Assembly: GCA_964343805.1 (NCBI GenBank)
Contig: CAYFLR010000025.1
Location: 14,846-78,845 of the forward strand
Length of the DNA stretch: 64,000 bases
Direction: 5' to 3'
Origin: CAYFLR01 sp964343805
GTDB lineage: Bacteria > Bdellovibrionota_B > Oligoflexia > CAYFLR01
Below are positions 35,865 through 45,457 of this stretch, piece by piece. How positions within the stretch are numbered: position 1 is the first letter of the stretch; each line of letters begins with the position of its first letter. The notes under the pieces were generated by a model. It did not search any database and had not been told where the DNA came from. It worked only from the letters and a program-made list of their open reading frames with translations. The translations under genes and the position numbers were made by a program.

Positions 35865-37883
35865 CTAGGCTAATTTATAAAAAACTTGTTTCCCTTTATT
35901 TTGTTTGAGAACCTTTCCTTGATCAACTAAACCTTTTAAATCTCTTTGAATACTCCTTTTTGAGATAGAGAATTTTTCAGCTAACTGATCAGCTGAGAGA
36001 GTTTCATGCTCTGTTAAACAGTTTAGAATCTGCTGATAACGTTTATTTCCTTTACCTTTGCTCTCATCAAAAAGAGCAAAGTTTATCTGTGGACACACCT
36101 GATAGGTTTTATCTTGGTACCTAATGATAGGACTATCAAATAGATCATTGAGTCTTTTTATTGTGTTGGTAATATTGATATCATCTTCAAAGGGATGATA
36201 TTTTTTCTCCCATACCTTTTTTGCTAACTGCTCCTTACTAAAACTCTTGGGGTGGTTTTTTAAGAAAAACCACAAAACTTTGCTGAGAAGTGGTTTTTTA
36301 CTTAAATCTACATCACCTTTTTTTTGCACAGCAATTTTAGTGAGAGCATTATACTTAAGATCGTATTTATCCAATTCAAAGCTTTGCTCATTTGGAATTA
36401 ATCTTACTTCATTTGCGGTAGAAATTTTGAGAGTTATAAAGCCTAAGCTTTGAGTCCAGTACTGTTCAAGGTATTTATCAAATAGAGGAAACATCTCTTT
36501 CGTTTCGATAAACTTAGTTAAAATTTTGATATAATTATTGTTGCTTTCATGATGGTGCTTTAACTTTTGGAAGTACTGGTAGGCTAGCTCAGAATTTTTT
36601 TGCTTGTTCAAAACAAAGGCAACAATATAGATACACTCCCAGAAAAAGTCCAAATCCCATGCCGATAGAACAAGTTTCTTACTCTTTTCTAAATCACCTT
36701 TGAAAAAAGCAATTTCCCCTTGCAATCGCTGGCATAGAGATATTTCAAATTTCTAATTTTGAGAAAGTGAAAACTTCAGAGTCTCTTGTAAAATCAATTC
36801 GGCTTGATCTAATTCACCGGCAAGTAGTTTACACCAGGCATAGTAGGGTCTTATATCTCTAATAAAGAAATCACTCTTTGGTTGTAATAATAATTCTTTA
36901 TGTTGTTCAATAAGGTTAAGCGCCCGGGAATACTCTCCCACATAAAGCCATTTCTCAATCAAATCAAATAGGATGTCTTCTTTATCATAAAAGGGAATGT
37001 CCCGTGCTGAAAGTTGTTCTAAATTGGAGAGTGAGCGCTCCCACTCACCTTTTATAAAAAGGTCATTGCTCTTCACCCGCTCAATCCGATGAACTAAACT
37101 CTCAGATACCAAGTCCTCTATTTTTTGATTATTAAGTTTAAAAAGGAGCTGATCAGTTGAGGTAAAATCACCTCTTTTATATGAAATATCAAGTAGGTAG
37201 CAAAGTAAGTAAACACGATCCATCTGCTTTTCTACCTGGTTAAAATAGTCTTCTGCTTTTAACCATCTAGTAAATGCTGTCTCGTATTCGCCCATAATAT
37301 AGGCATCCATACCTTTTAATCGATCCATAAGAGCATGTATTTGACTATAATCAACAGAGGCAATTTCATTTTCAAGTTCACTGAGCAGTAACTCTTTTTG
37401 GTGGAATTGAGCCATTTTTTCAAAATAAACAGCCACGTTAAACATCATTTCCCATTTTAGGAATTGGCATTTCTCTTTTTCAAAATAAGAAATGTNNNNN
37501 NNNNNCCACCTGATGGCCGATTTAATATCACCTTGAAAATACTCTATAAGGCTAGAGACCACGAAGTATTCACCATTTAACCAGTCATCCTTTGAGTGAT
37601 TGGTTAAAAGATCCTCATGAGCTGCATCGAGGTGCTCTTTCGCTTCTTGATAATTCTTTTTTTTACAAGAAATTCGAGCGTAAATCAGACCTTTTAATGG
37701 TGAAAGGTCAATAATTTCAGCTATTTTTAGACATCCGGGAACATCTCCAATTAAAAGATGAGATTTGGCAATAATATAAAGAGAAAGAGGGGGAAGGCTG
37801 CTGGGATCTTCCTCCAAAGCGAATTTCATTATAATTTTTCGATGGTTAGCTTCTGCATGCAATTGGTCATAGCGAGTCTTCAT
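35865..37883 (-). pseudogene. TPR/winged-helix regulator split by an in-frame TAG
   Basis: The N-terminal frame (37883-36753, start ATG 37883) holds TPR-like repeats, with 10 N at 37496-37505. It ends LKFSLSQN at TAG 36753-36755. The downstream frame is in the same phase, so only that codon interrupts KFEISLCQRLQGEIAFFKGD, which continues the TPR pattern. The last 130 residues have a winged helix of OmpR/SARP type (KEQLAKKVWEKKYHPFEDD) and a DeoR-like HTH (LSADQLAEKFSISKRSIQRD). A Tyr codon changed to TAG, a sequencing error, or readthrough would all fit. A free start for the second part would need TTG 36725. If read through, the protein has 672 residues. Confidence 0.75.
37496..37505. other. 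Assembly gap (10 N) in TPR gene
   Basis: Ten N mark an assembly join. The frame on both sides agrees with this length, leaving four uncertain residues. Confidence 0.99.
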
Positions 37884-37920
37884 AAATTATGTATCGGTTC
37901 AATTTTAAATGTCTAAAGAG

Positions 37921-37934
37921 CGATTCGTCGGGCG
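37921..37934 (+). repeat. Isolated copy of the GC-rich end repeat
   Basis: CGATTCGTCGGGCG differs at one position from CGATCCGTCGGGCG within the 15-bp repeats at the right end of the window. It sits in the 191-bp divergent intergenic region between the TPR regulator and the ammonium sensor. Confidence 0.4.
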
Positions 37935-38074
37935 CCAAAATATTTTTTTGTTCAGGCGTTGAATGAATATAGACTTTTATTCTACCCCAGTGCAACGAAC
38001 TTAAAAAGGTTGGAGACCCCCTTGAAAACTGATAAAATAACAGCACTTACTGATATTCCTTTCATGGTGGTAAA

Positions 38075-40144
38075 ATGAATTTTGAATTGCTAATGAACCT
38101 CAAACAGATTGATCAACTCTGGATTCTCATTTCAACGATCCTCATTCTCCTAATGCAAATTGGCTTTCTGGCCTTGGAAAGTGGATTGACCCGAACCAAA
38201 AATAACATCAATGTGGCTTATAAGAATTTTATTGATTTGGTCATTTCCAATTCTCTTTTTCTTTTTCTGGGTTTTTCTTTGATGTACGGCAACAGCCTGG
38301 CAGGGTTCATAGGAAATGAAAGTTTACTTTCCAATCTGTTAAAAAGCCCATCACTGCTCCTCTTTGCGATTTTCCAAACCCAATTTTGCTGCACGGCTGT
38401 AACGATTGTATCAGGCTCTATCGCTGAAAGGTCACGTTTGATGACCTATGTAATAATTACCATTGCCATTTCCCTTTTTATTTACCCTGTAGTAGGCCAT
38501 TTAATTTGGAATACCCAAGGGGCTCTTTATAAGATTGGATTTATAGATTATGCAGGTTCCACTGTTGTTCACTCGGTGGGTGGATGGTCCGCTCTAGCCG
38601 CGGTAATAATTATTGGTCCACGAATTGGTTTCTTTTCAGATAAGAAGTCCTTTAACCCCAATAGCCTTCCCTTTGCTCTGTTAGGAGTCTTATTAATGAC
38701 TATTGGTTGGATTGGTTTTAATGGGGGGAGTAGGTTACACTTTGACTCTCAAGTTATTTATATCATCATGAATACACTGTTTTGTGGTTTTGCCTCCTTC
38801 CTGGTTATTTTTCTTTTCCGAATCATAAAGAGTCAAAAAATAGATATTGTGGAAGCAATAAACTGCTTCCTGGGTGGTCTTGTAGCAGTTACAGCTTCTT
38901 GCCACCTCTTTAACATCTGGCAATCAATAGCCCTTGGCATTTGCTGCCCTTTAATAATATTAGTATCCGAAAAAGCTTTAACCAAATTTAAAATTGATGA
39001 TGCTATAGGCGTGATTCCTGTTCACCTTGCCTGTGGTATCTTTGGCACCCTGGCATTGAGTTTACATAGGAGCACTTTTGATAGTTTTTTAAGACAACTC
39101 GGCATCCAGGTGTTAGGTGTTATGGTAGTAGGTATCATCACTTTTGGCATTATTTTTATTTTACTTTTTTCCCTAAATAAGATCTGGCCTTTAAGGGTAT
39201 CAAAAGAGGAAGAGGAAGTGGGGCTCAACATTTCCCAACATGGTGCCTCTACTGATTTAAATAAACTCCTCCATTCCATGGAGGAACAAGTCCATTCCCA
39301 TGATTTATCTGTTCGAGTTGAGGCTGTCCCCTTCTCTGAAGTGGGTATAATAGCCTCCTTCTATAATAAAGTTTTGGACTCCTTAGAGCAGTTTAAAATG
39401 CAGCAAGACCTCACGGTAAAACGTTCTAAGCAAATTGCCCTCTCTCAAATGTCTGCCACCCTGGCCCATGAAATAAACAACCCTTTAGCCATCTCTACCA
39501 ATTCGGCTTTCCTTTTAGAAACCTTTTTAAAAAAACACCATGATGTGTATAAGGATCTAAAAAAATACTTTACCAACATGACTTCCGCCAATAACCGAAT
39601 CTCCAAAATCATTCAAAGCCTTGAGAAGTATTCGACCAGATGCAATAAAGACAACTATCAATCTTGGGATTTAGCGGAGTTACTAAATAAATGTATCTAT
39701 CTCAATTCCAACCATTTAGGACGAAATAAAATTGAGGTTTACCGCAAAAACCCCCCTTCCCAACCTCTCTACTTTAAAGGAAGTGAACAGTGTATTTTAG
39801 AAGCTTTCATGGTTCTCTTTGAAAATGCTATTGAATCTCTCCAAAACCATGAGGGCAAAAGAGAAATCACTATTGAGATTTCCACAAGGCAAAAAATGTG
39901 TAGCATAATATTTGGAGACAGTGGCAAGGGTATCGCGTCAATGAATAAGGAAAAGGTTTTTGAACCTTTTTTTACTAGTAAACCTAAAGAGTCTGGGGGT
40001 GGGGTAGGACTTTCTATCAGTAGGAATATGTTTGAGAATCATGGGGGCAGTATACATTATATCGGTGATACTAACCGTTCAACGTTTGAGATACAACTCC
40101 CTTTAATACCCCAGGCCGACAGCTGCCTTATGAATCTCAGTTAA
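38075..40144 (+). CDS. Ammonium transporter-histidine kinase fusion (Amt sensor kinase)
   Basis: This 689-residue protein starts at ATG 38075 behind GGTGG. Residues 1-385 are an Amt/Rh-type channel with about eleven helices and the pore histidines H166 (TVVHSVGG) and H317 (IPVHLACG), corresponding to the conserved twin His. A linker (about 390-445) leads to a kinase core: H465 in LAHEINNPLA, HATPase with GDSGKGIAS, and GGGVGLSISRNMF. Amt-kinase fusions such as Ks-Amt5 of Kuenenia are described as ammonium sensors. No response regulator or glnK is adjacent, so the output is unknown. It diverges from the split TPR regulator. Confidence 0.93.
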   Translation: MNFELLMNLKQIDQLWILISTILILLMQIGFLALESGLTRTKNNINVAYKNFIDLVISNSLFLFLGFSLMYGNSLAGFIGNESLLSNLLKSPSLLLFAIFQTQFCCTAVTIVSGSIAERSRLMTYVIITIAISLFIYPVVGHLIWNTQGALYKIGFIDYAGSTVVHSVGGWSALAAVIIIGPRIGFFSDKKSFNPNSLPFALLGVLLMTIGWIGFNGGSRLHFDSQVIYIIMNTLFCGFASFLVIFLFRIIKSQKIDIVEAINCFLGGLVAVTASCHLFNIWQSIALGICCPLIILVSEKALTKFKIDDAIGVIPVHLACGIFGTLALSLHRSTFDSFLRQLGIQVLGVMVVGIITFGIIFILLFSLNKIWPLRVSKEEEEVGLNISQHGASTDLNKLLHSMEEQVHSHDLSVRVEAVPFSEVGIIASFYNKVLDSLEQFKMQQDLTVKRSKQIALSQMSATLAHEINNPLAISTNSAFLLETFLKKHHDVYKDLKKYFTNMTSANNRISKIIQSLEKYSTRCNKDNYQSWDLAELLNKCIYLNSNHLGRNKIEVYRKNPPSQPLYFKGSEQCILEAFMVLFENAIESLQNHEGKREITIEISTRQKMCSIIFGDSGKGIASMNKEKVFEPFFTSKPKESGGGVGLSISRNMFENHGGSIHYIGDTNRSTFEIQLPLIPQADSCLMNLS

Positions 40145-40180
40145 ATTTTTACCCTTTATAAATAGATTAAACTGAAAAAT

Positions 40181-41830
40181 CTACTCACTCTCTAAAACCA
40201 CTTTTTCCATCTGGGCTGGTTTATCGTCAAAGGTGACTGTAATATCCATACCCGAAAGGGGCACATCCTCAAATGTATCTATGCCTTCCAAGACTTGCAG
40301 GTAGGAAGTAACATCTTTTAAAAGGGTACAGGATTTGTCATCATCATCCACCACGACACACTCTCCTGCCGCATACCCTTCTCCCACATCTACTTGCTGA
40401 TTATCTTTAGTGATAACTATAGGCACTCGCTGACCATTTTCATCCAGCATGATCAAGGAGCGCCACATTTCATTTTCCAATTGGATAAACTGGAAATAAA
40501 CTTTGCGAGTGGAGGTTAAAACCACAGAGTCATCCCCTTCAATTTCAAAGTCCTTAAAGACATTAAGAGCATTTTCTGGATCAAATGTATAACTCCCTTC
40601 AATCATGACAAAACCAGGATCCTGACCGTAATCTGACCATATAAATACATGAGAGGTGTTGGGCATCGGCAGTTTATATTTCTTCTTCGGGTTGAAGTAA
40701 TAAATCTCGCCCGTTCCATTATAGGAGCGAAAATCTTGAAAATTACAATTCTCTTTACTCGGATCTTCGCGGCAGACTTCATAACCATCTACCATTTTCA
40801 CCTCGTTAGAGAAAACGCTATCATAATTGTGAGGCATTCCAAACTGAATGTATGTCCCCTCAAGCAATGTTTTGGCTGATATTGCCAATCTAGGAAATGC
40901 TTCTGTTACAGGTTTACCCTCTTCGGCCATCCAATACCTAAAATTTAATGGATAAACATCAGGGTCTCGACTGTTAAAATAGCCCACAATAGGCTTATCA
41001 GGCTCAAAAGACTTAAAACTAGCTAAACCATAGTTTCTTTCTATACTGTGGGTAGCTCTCACTTCTTCCACAGGAGCAACGCCCATTTCTACAATTTTTT
41101 CGTCGGTATCATAGACTTCAGCACAGAAAAGACGATGAATAAGTTCCCCTTCTGCTGGCATATCATAGAAATCCTGACAATTCACCAAACCATCTTCATT
41201 GAAATCTCCGTAGTTACGCCCGTATAACCCCTCCAACATGACCACGGTAATACTGCATACTCCTAATAGTGGAAAGGTAAAAATCCCGTGATTAGCCGCA
41301 TTAATGCAGGGTTGATCCTTCATTAAGGCAAGAAGTAGTGGGTTAATAGGCTTACCCAAATTGATATCTATCATGCCATCATCTTCACTCTTCACAAGAT
41401 TGGCAGTAGAATTCTCAACCAGTTTAGGAGATGCCTTAGGGGAAGCCTTAGGCGAAGCTTTAGGAGATGCTTTCGGCGATGCCTTAGGGGAAGCCTTGGG
41501 TGATGCCTTTGGAGATGCCTTTGGAGACATGGGTAAACCAATGCGAGTCAGATTTGTCCCTTGCAACTGAGGTAATCGCTCTTTCGCATTAAACTTTGGA
41601 GCCACAGTTATAGGTTCTGCAGCCTCTTGATTATTATTTTGATTATTTTGATTATTTTGCTGGGTGTTGAGAACATTTTTTTCCTGATTTAGGGAACTAT
41701 TATCCTGATCCAGCTCACTCTTGGGAGTCACTTTTTGCCTTTGAGCTAGGGGAGCCTCATCGCAGCTAAGGAAAAACCAGCTCCAACCCACTAAAGTAAT
41801 TAATAAAATTTTAAATAAATGCCATTTCAT
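40181..41830 (-). CDS. SPKA-repeat lipoprotein with EF-hand-like segment
   Basis: This 549-residue protein has a signal segment ending FFLSC (lipobox, about C23), an Asn/Gln-rich linker, eight SPKA units plus a final SPK (about residues 102-136), and a globular part. The globular part includes GDFNEDGLVNCQDF, which fits a dockerin/EF-hand calcium loop, and several Cys-rich stretches. The C-terminal half is beta-rich with no known catalytic motif. SPKx repeats also occur in the lipoproteins at 21009 and 50697, so this is one of a set. It is likely surface or periplasmic. Confidence 0.82.
   Translation of the reverse strand: MKWHLFKILLITLVGWSWFFLSCDEAPLAQRQKVTPKSELDQDNSSLNQEKNVLNTQQNNQNNQNNNQEAAEPITVAPKFNAKERLPQLQGTNLTRIGLPMSPKASPKASPKASPKASPKASPKASPKASPKASPKLVENSTANLVKSEDDGMIDINLGKPINPLLLALMKDQPCINAANHGIFTFPLLGVCSITVVMLEGLYGRNYGDFNEDGLVNCQDFYDMPAEGELIHRLFCAEVYDTDEKIVEMGVAPVEEVRATHSIERNYGLASFKSFEPDKPIVGYFNSRDPDVYPLNFRYWMAEEGKPVTEAFPRLAISAKTLLEGTYIQFGMPHNYDSVFSNEVKMVDGYEVCREDPSKENCNFQDFRSYNGTGEIYYFNPKKKYKLPMPNTSHVFIWSDYGQDPGFVMIEGSYTFDPENALNVFKDFEIEGDDSVVLTSTRKVYFQFIQLENEMWRSLIMLDENGQRVPIVITKDNQQVDVGEGYAAGECVVVDDDDKSCTLLKDVTSYLQVLEGIDTFEDVPLSGMDITVTFDDKPAQMEKVVLESE
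41423..41527 (-). repeat. 12-bp tandem repeat coding for (SPKA)8-SPK
   Basis: Nearly nine 12-bp units encode Ser-Pro-Lys-Ala. Synonymous differences between units show that the peptide is maintained. The long opposite-strand frame here (GEALGDAF-type) is a mirror of the repeat, not a gene. Confidence 0.92.
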
Positions 41831-41986
41831 ATTTCAATTCAATACGAGTAGTAAAGGTGATTATTCTTCTCTCTTATTATTCGTCATATTTAGAGTATTT
41901 CTTAAGGTATTTAATAAACTTCGAACAAATCTATGAAGAGCCCCATTTAAATAGAGTGAGTGCATCTATCCTGATCCCGCTCTGGA

Positions 41987-42135
41987 GTGACAAAACTTCG
42001 TTTATAAAATTTATAACGCTAGTTTTGGCAGTAAAAACGCTCTTTGAAGTGACAAAAATCCGCCTATAAATCTTATAACGCTAGTTTTGGCAGTAAAAAC
42101 ACTCTTTGATGTGACAAAACTCCGCTTATAAACGG
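41987..42135 (+). repeat. 62-bp tandem repeat, about 2.4 copies
   Basis: Units begin with GTGACAAAA at 41987, 42049 and 42111, a period of exactly 62 bp. The best-kept part is TATAACGCTAGTTTTGGCAG. The third unit breaks off after about 25 bp. This is the main structure in the 429-bp stretch 41831-42259; the rest shows no gene. It could be a regulator-binding array or a recent duplication. Confidence 0.85.
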
Positions 42136-42259
42136 AATGGATAAGTGATCTTCAAAGAGATAGGAAGGGAATTTAGTAGCTAACAGAATGGCTTGCTAGA
42201 AACAATGCAGGTATGACACAATAGAGAACCTCAGTAAGAATAGCCACGGGGGTACTTGT

Positions 42260-42688
42260 ATGAATAAGCAAGTAAAAATAAAAATAGCCAGTACCGCTGA
42301 AATACCTGAAGCCCAAGCATTTTATAAAAGTGTTGGTTATGCAGATTTGATAAAGCCGACAGACAAAGTTGTTATGGCCATCTTCAATCAGCAAGTTGCC
42401 GGAGTAGCGAGAATTTCACTTGAAAATAAAATCCTGGTATTACGGGGAATGCAAGTGGATCGCACTTTAGTGCGCCAAGGTATTGGGAGCTTGATGTTAT
42501 CTAAATTAAATGAGGTCATTGGTGATTCACCCTGCTACTGCCTCCCCCATGACTGGTTAGAAACATTCTATGCTCAAATTGGGTTTATAGTCATTCCCAA
42601 AGGGATCGCTCCTCCTCACCTTAAAGAACGAATCGCCGCCTACCTCCCAAAGTATCCCCATCTAATTTTTATGGGCAAAAACATCTAA
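42260..42688 (+). CDS. GNAT-family N-acetyltransferase
   Basis: This 142-residue cytoplasmic protein starts at ATG 42260 with a GGGGGT site. It has the GNAT fold: strand pair VVMAIFNQQVAGVARISLE, the acetyl-CoA loop RTLVRQGIGSLML (R/Q-x-x-G-I/G pattern) and C-terminal FYAQIGF. GNAT enzymes transfer an acetyl group to small molecules or proteins. The substrate is unknown. It overlaps the convergent DUF3179 gene by 27 nt at its end. The 62-bp repeats lie 120 bp upstream. Confidence 0.88.
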   Translation: MNKQVKIKIASTAEIPEAQAFYKSVGYADLIKPTDKVVMAIFNQQVAGVARISLENKILVLRGMQVDRTLVRQGIGSLMLSKLNEVIGDSPCYCLPHDWLETFYAQIGFIVIPKGIAPPHLKERIAAYLPKYPHLIFMGKNI

Positions 42689-43843
42689 GATCAACTCTGC
42701 ATCAGGGTGATACTTCTTCCATGAAAACCAATATTCATCGGATATAGACACCATTCTTAAGTTGGATTGAATGGTTCCATTTAAATAATGCCCTCTGACA
42801 TCCCACTCGGTACCGCTTACCTGATCGATTATTTTATTATCCGAGAAAGCGATTTTTAACTTTTGATCTTGCAGTTCAGTTGTAAATGCATTGACTCCAT
42901 CGTCAACAGCAATCAGGAAAAAACCAAGCTCTTTATTCAGGACCAATTTCTCTTTGAGAACATCTTTTTTGAGATAGACCAACTCCTTATCCACATCCTG
43001 ATCATAGATACCGATCACAGGAGTTCGGGCAGGATAACTATGATCTTTTCTTTTAGCTGAAAGACCAGGGGTTCTTTCGGAGGCTAAAAACATTTTCCAA
43101 ATGCCTGGAATTGGAAGTTCAAATTGTTTTAAATCCTGCTCGGTCACATTCACAATAGGGGGGATCTGTCTTAACTTTTTTACTTCGCTCCAAGGAAGGA
43201 TTTGAAAAGGAATCATGGTCAGCTCATGAGGATGAAGCGGCCCTAACTCCGACCGAAAAGTTGCCTGTTGAAACCAGGTTTTGGTTTTTCGATCTCCTAC
43301 TACCATATTAGCATTTTTAAAAGAGGCCACAAACAGGGGGCCGATATCAGTGACATCAAAGGGGATGATACTCCGGCACATGGCGCAGTATGTTAAAGCC
43401 ACGGTTTTTGAATTAAATTGGTCATTGATAATATGGTGATGAATCACATAATCGAGAGGATAACCCTTGGTCACTCCATCATACTCAATAACTGCTATCT
43501 GCATTTCATCCCTTAGAGGAAGAGGATCAATGGAAGTGGTCATAGCTGGATAATCCACCGCTTTGAAAACTGTTTCTTGATGCATCCTGATAGCGAGCAC
43601 CATGCCAAACAATGATAAAAAGAGTGGAACATAGATCCACAAAGGATTTTGCCCTTGCTGCCAATATAAATTATAAGACATGAATAATTGCCCAAGGAGG
43701 ATAAGAGCATTAATGGGTTTCCTTATGTAATAATGATAATAAAGCCATTTTAACGGAAACTCCTCATTCATAGCCATATAGATGGCGGCAGTTCCCACCA
43801 GCAGTGAAATAATTGATAAAAGGTAATAGAGAGTGATAATCAT
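42662..43843 (-). CDS. DUF3179 membrane protein
   Basis: The start is placed at ATG 43843 with GAGG 5 nt upstream; a GTG two codons earlier is the alternative. The 393-residue protein has three N-terminal membrane helices (about 1-90), then a DUF3179 domain with VALTYCAMCRSIIPFD (CxxC-type pair) and SFKNANMVVGDRKTKTWFQQ. The ending SGTEWDVRGHYLNG is also typical. DUF3179 proteins are widespread and of unknown function; the conserved Cys pair suggests metal or redox chemistry. It is the third gene of the MarR-led operon, 14 nt after the iron-sulfur gene. Confidence 0.85.
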   Translation of the reverse strand: MIITLYYLLSIISLLVGTAAIYMAMNEEFPLKWLYYHYYIRKPINALILLGQLFMSYNLYWQQGQNPLWIYVPLFLSLFGMVLAIRMHQETVFKAVDYPAMTTSIDPLPLRDEMQIAVIEYDGVTKGYPLDYVIHHHIINDQFNSKTVALTYCAMCRSIIPFDVTDIGPLFVASFKNANMVVGDRKTKTWFQQATFRSELGPLHPHELTMIPFQILPWSEVKKLRQIPPIVNVTEQDLKQFELPIPGIWKMFLASERTPGLSAKRKDHSYPARTPVIGIYDQDVDKELVYLKKDVLKEKLVLNKELGFFLIAVDDGVNAFTTELQDQKLKIAFSDNKIIDQVSGTEWDVRGHYLNGTIQSNLRMVSISDEYWFSWKKYHPDAELILDVFAHKN

Positions 43844-43857
43844 AAACACCTCACTTT

Positions 43858-44832
43858 TTATTTTTTTAGAACCTTTTCACGAATTTTCTCATAGGGTGTA
43901 TGAGAAAAAGCGCAGTTTTTTATACACACCGAACATCCATATTCCTCTGTAAAAATAGGAAGACAATCTTTACGAATGATATGGGTTTTAAGCCCCGAAG
44001 GATGTATGACGGGCTTTTCTCTGATCGCTTTACCAGGGCAAGTTTTAATACAGTTCCCACAATTTTTACAGAAGTCCTCGATCCACTGATGAGTATTTTC
44101 CGTGGAAACTGGCAGATTTTCGATACTGCAAAAAATGGCAGTAATTCGTTGACGGGCCCCAAATTCAGGAGAGATGAGTAAGCCATGCCGGCCATGCCAA
44201 CCGAGTCCCGCTTTGGCAGCTAAAGGGGGGTAAACCACCGGTCCTGCTAAAGGAGGTGTGGCTTGACAACTCACCCCTTTTTCCCGCAAATAATTGGCCA
44301 GATCTAGTACGATTTCACCTAAATCTCGATAGGTTTGAAAAACCATTTTAAAGGTATCCAAACTGGGAGCGAGCTGAATCTTCTCTTTATCCATCTCCTT
44401 TAACATTACAATGGCATGGGTGTAGAGGACACCTTTCTTTTTAAAGATCAGTTCCGGAGGTAATTCGGTATAACCGATCACACCAACCCCATAAGAACGA
44501 GCCTTATCTTCGAACTCTTGTAAAAACTTTTTATCCACTCGGGTGATAGGATTTTGAGGATTTTTGGCCGTATCATCTACCGCTCTTCCAATAGAGTTGA
44601 GAGCCGGTCGAACCAGAGGTCCCATGGTTTTAATATGACGCAGCTTCACCGGAATTTCTTTACCACCAGTTACTTTTTGCGGATCAGGCCAAGAACGCTC
44701 AGGTGAAGAGGGCACCGCCTGAATACTCCCCTCTTGCAAGGGAATAGTATTTTCTTTGGCAAACAACCGTTTCATCTTATGTTTGATAATGGTGAGCAGG
44801 ATAAATTCAATGAAGTTTAAAATTCTTTGCAT
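43858..44832 (-). CDS. QueG/RdhA-like double-cluster iron-sulfur protein
   Basis: This 324-residue protein starts at ATG 44832 with AGGAGG. The segment KAGLGWHGRHGLLISPEFGA (about 206-225) resembles the cobalamin-side motif of QueG and reductive dehalogenases. Two cysteine sets follow: CKNCGNCIKTC and a C-terminal CSVCIKNC, giving two [4Fe-4S] clusters. Family members catalyse cobalamin-dependent reductions, such as epoxyqueuosine reduction. A true QueG is usually longer with a full N-terminal domain, so another substrate is plausible. Its neighbours are a MarR regulator (22 nt upstream) and a DUF3179 gene. MarR control also occurs at some dehalogenase loci. Confidence 0.8.
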   Translation of the reverse strand: MQRILNFIEFILLTIIKHKMKRLFAKENTIPLQEGSIQAVPSSPERSWPDPQKVTGGKEIPVKLRHIKTMGPLVRPALNSIGRAVDDTAKNPQNPITRVDKKFLQEFEDKARSYGVGVIGYTELPPELIFKKKGVLYTHAIVMLKEMDKEKIQLAPSLDTFKMVFQTYRDLGEIVLDLANYLREKGVSCQATPPLAGPVVYPPLAAKAGLGWHGRHGLLISPEFGARQRITAIFCSIENLPVSTENTHQWIEDFCKNCGNCIKTCPGKAIREKPVIHPSGLKTHIIRKDCLPIFTEEYGCSVCIKNCAFSHTPYEKIREKVLKK

Positions 44833-44854
44833 AAACTATCCTCCTAGGTTGAGG

Positions 44855-45382
44855 TCATTCGCCCACTGATTTTTCAATGATCTCGTTAAAGTCCTTAATC
44901 TGCATGGATAGCTGTTCAAGTTCAGAAAGAGAGTAGGAGCTCACCACCTTGGCCATCATAGAAAAATGATCTGGCAACAGAGATTTTAAAAAGGTTTTTC
45001 CCTTATCGCTCAGAAGACAAAGGTGACTTCTCTTATCTTTGGGATTGGGAATTCGCTCAATCATTCCCTCCGATTCTAAATTATTTAACAAGCCAGTAAT
45101 CGTAGGTTTGGTGACACTCAGTTGTTTAGCGAGAGATAAAGGAGAGTGAGGCTCACTTTCAGAGCCTTGATTTAGAATCATCATCAAGGAAAACCGGGCG
45201 GGAGATAGTTTAAATTTGGCAAAGTGGCGAATAATTTGTTTTTCCACCTGATCCATTTGTCCAATGAGACGAATAAAGACTTCTACTTTCTTCAGATCTG
45301 CTTGCTCATAGGGCACATTTAACTTGGATAGTAGCTTTTGAATGACATGACTTTGTGGAATTAGAAACTCTTTTTGACTCAT
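44855..45382 (-). CDS. MarR-family transcriptional regulator
   Basis: This 175-residue protein has a classic MarR winged helix: SPLSLAKQLSVTKPTITGLL (recognition region, about 79-98) and ERIPNPKDKRSHLCLLSDKG (wing). The dimer helices are at both ends. The single Cys lies in the wing (about C121). It heads a three-gene operon with the iron-sulfur and DUF3179 genes. Its promoter carries two CCTAACTA boxes, one in the -35/-10 spacer and one at the expected start site, so self-repression is likely. A third box lies before the persulfide dioxygenase. The ligand is unknown. Confidence 0.9.
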   Translation of the reverse strand: MSQKEFLIPQSHVIQKLLSKLNVPYEQADLKKVEVFIRLIGQMDQVEKQIIRHFAKFKLSPARFSLMMILNQGSESEPHSPLSLAKQLSVTKPTITGLLNNLESEGMIERIPNPKDKRSHLCLLSDKGKTFLKSLLPDHFSMMAKVVSSYSLSELEQLSMQIKDFNEIIEKSVGE

Positions 45383-45393
45383 TTAGTTTGCCC

Positions 45394-45432
45394 CCTAACT
45401 AATATAGTACGGCACCTAACTACTTTTGTCAA
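45394..45432 (-). promoter_or_regulatory. MarR operon promoter with two repressor-like boxes
   Basis: On the minus strand, TTGACA (45427-45432) and TACTAT (45404-45409) are 17 bp apart. TAGTTAGG occurs at 45415-45422 in the spacer and at 45394-45401 over the likely start site, 21 bp apart, or two helical turns. This is a typical autorepressor layout. Confidence 0.65.
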
Positions 45433-45457
45433 GCTCTAAATAGTCAAACCCTTTAGA

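Noticed and set aside
41361..41570. Plus-strand frame rich in GEALGDAF
   Set aside because: It is the mirror of the SPKA repeat of the minus-strand lipoprotein; the same artefact occurs at 50543-50923.
41987..42135. CRISPR-like array
   Set aside because: The 62-bp units are contiguous without variable spacers, and no cas gene is in the window.
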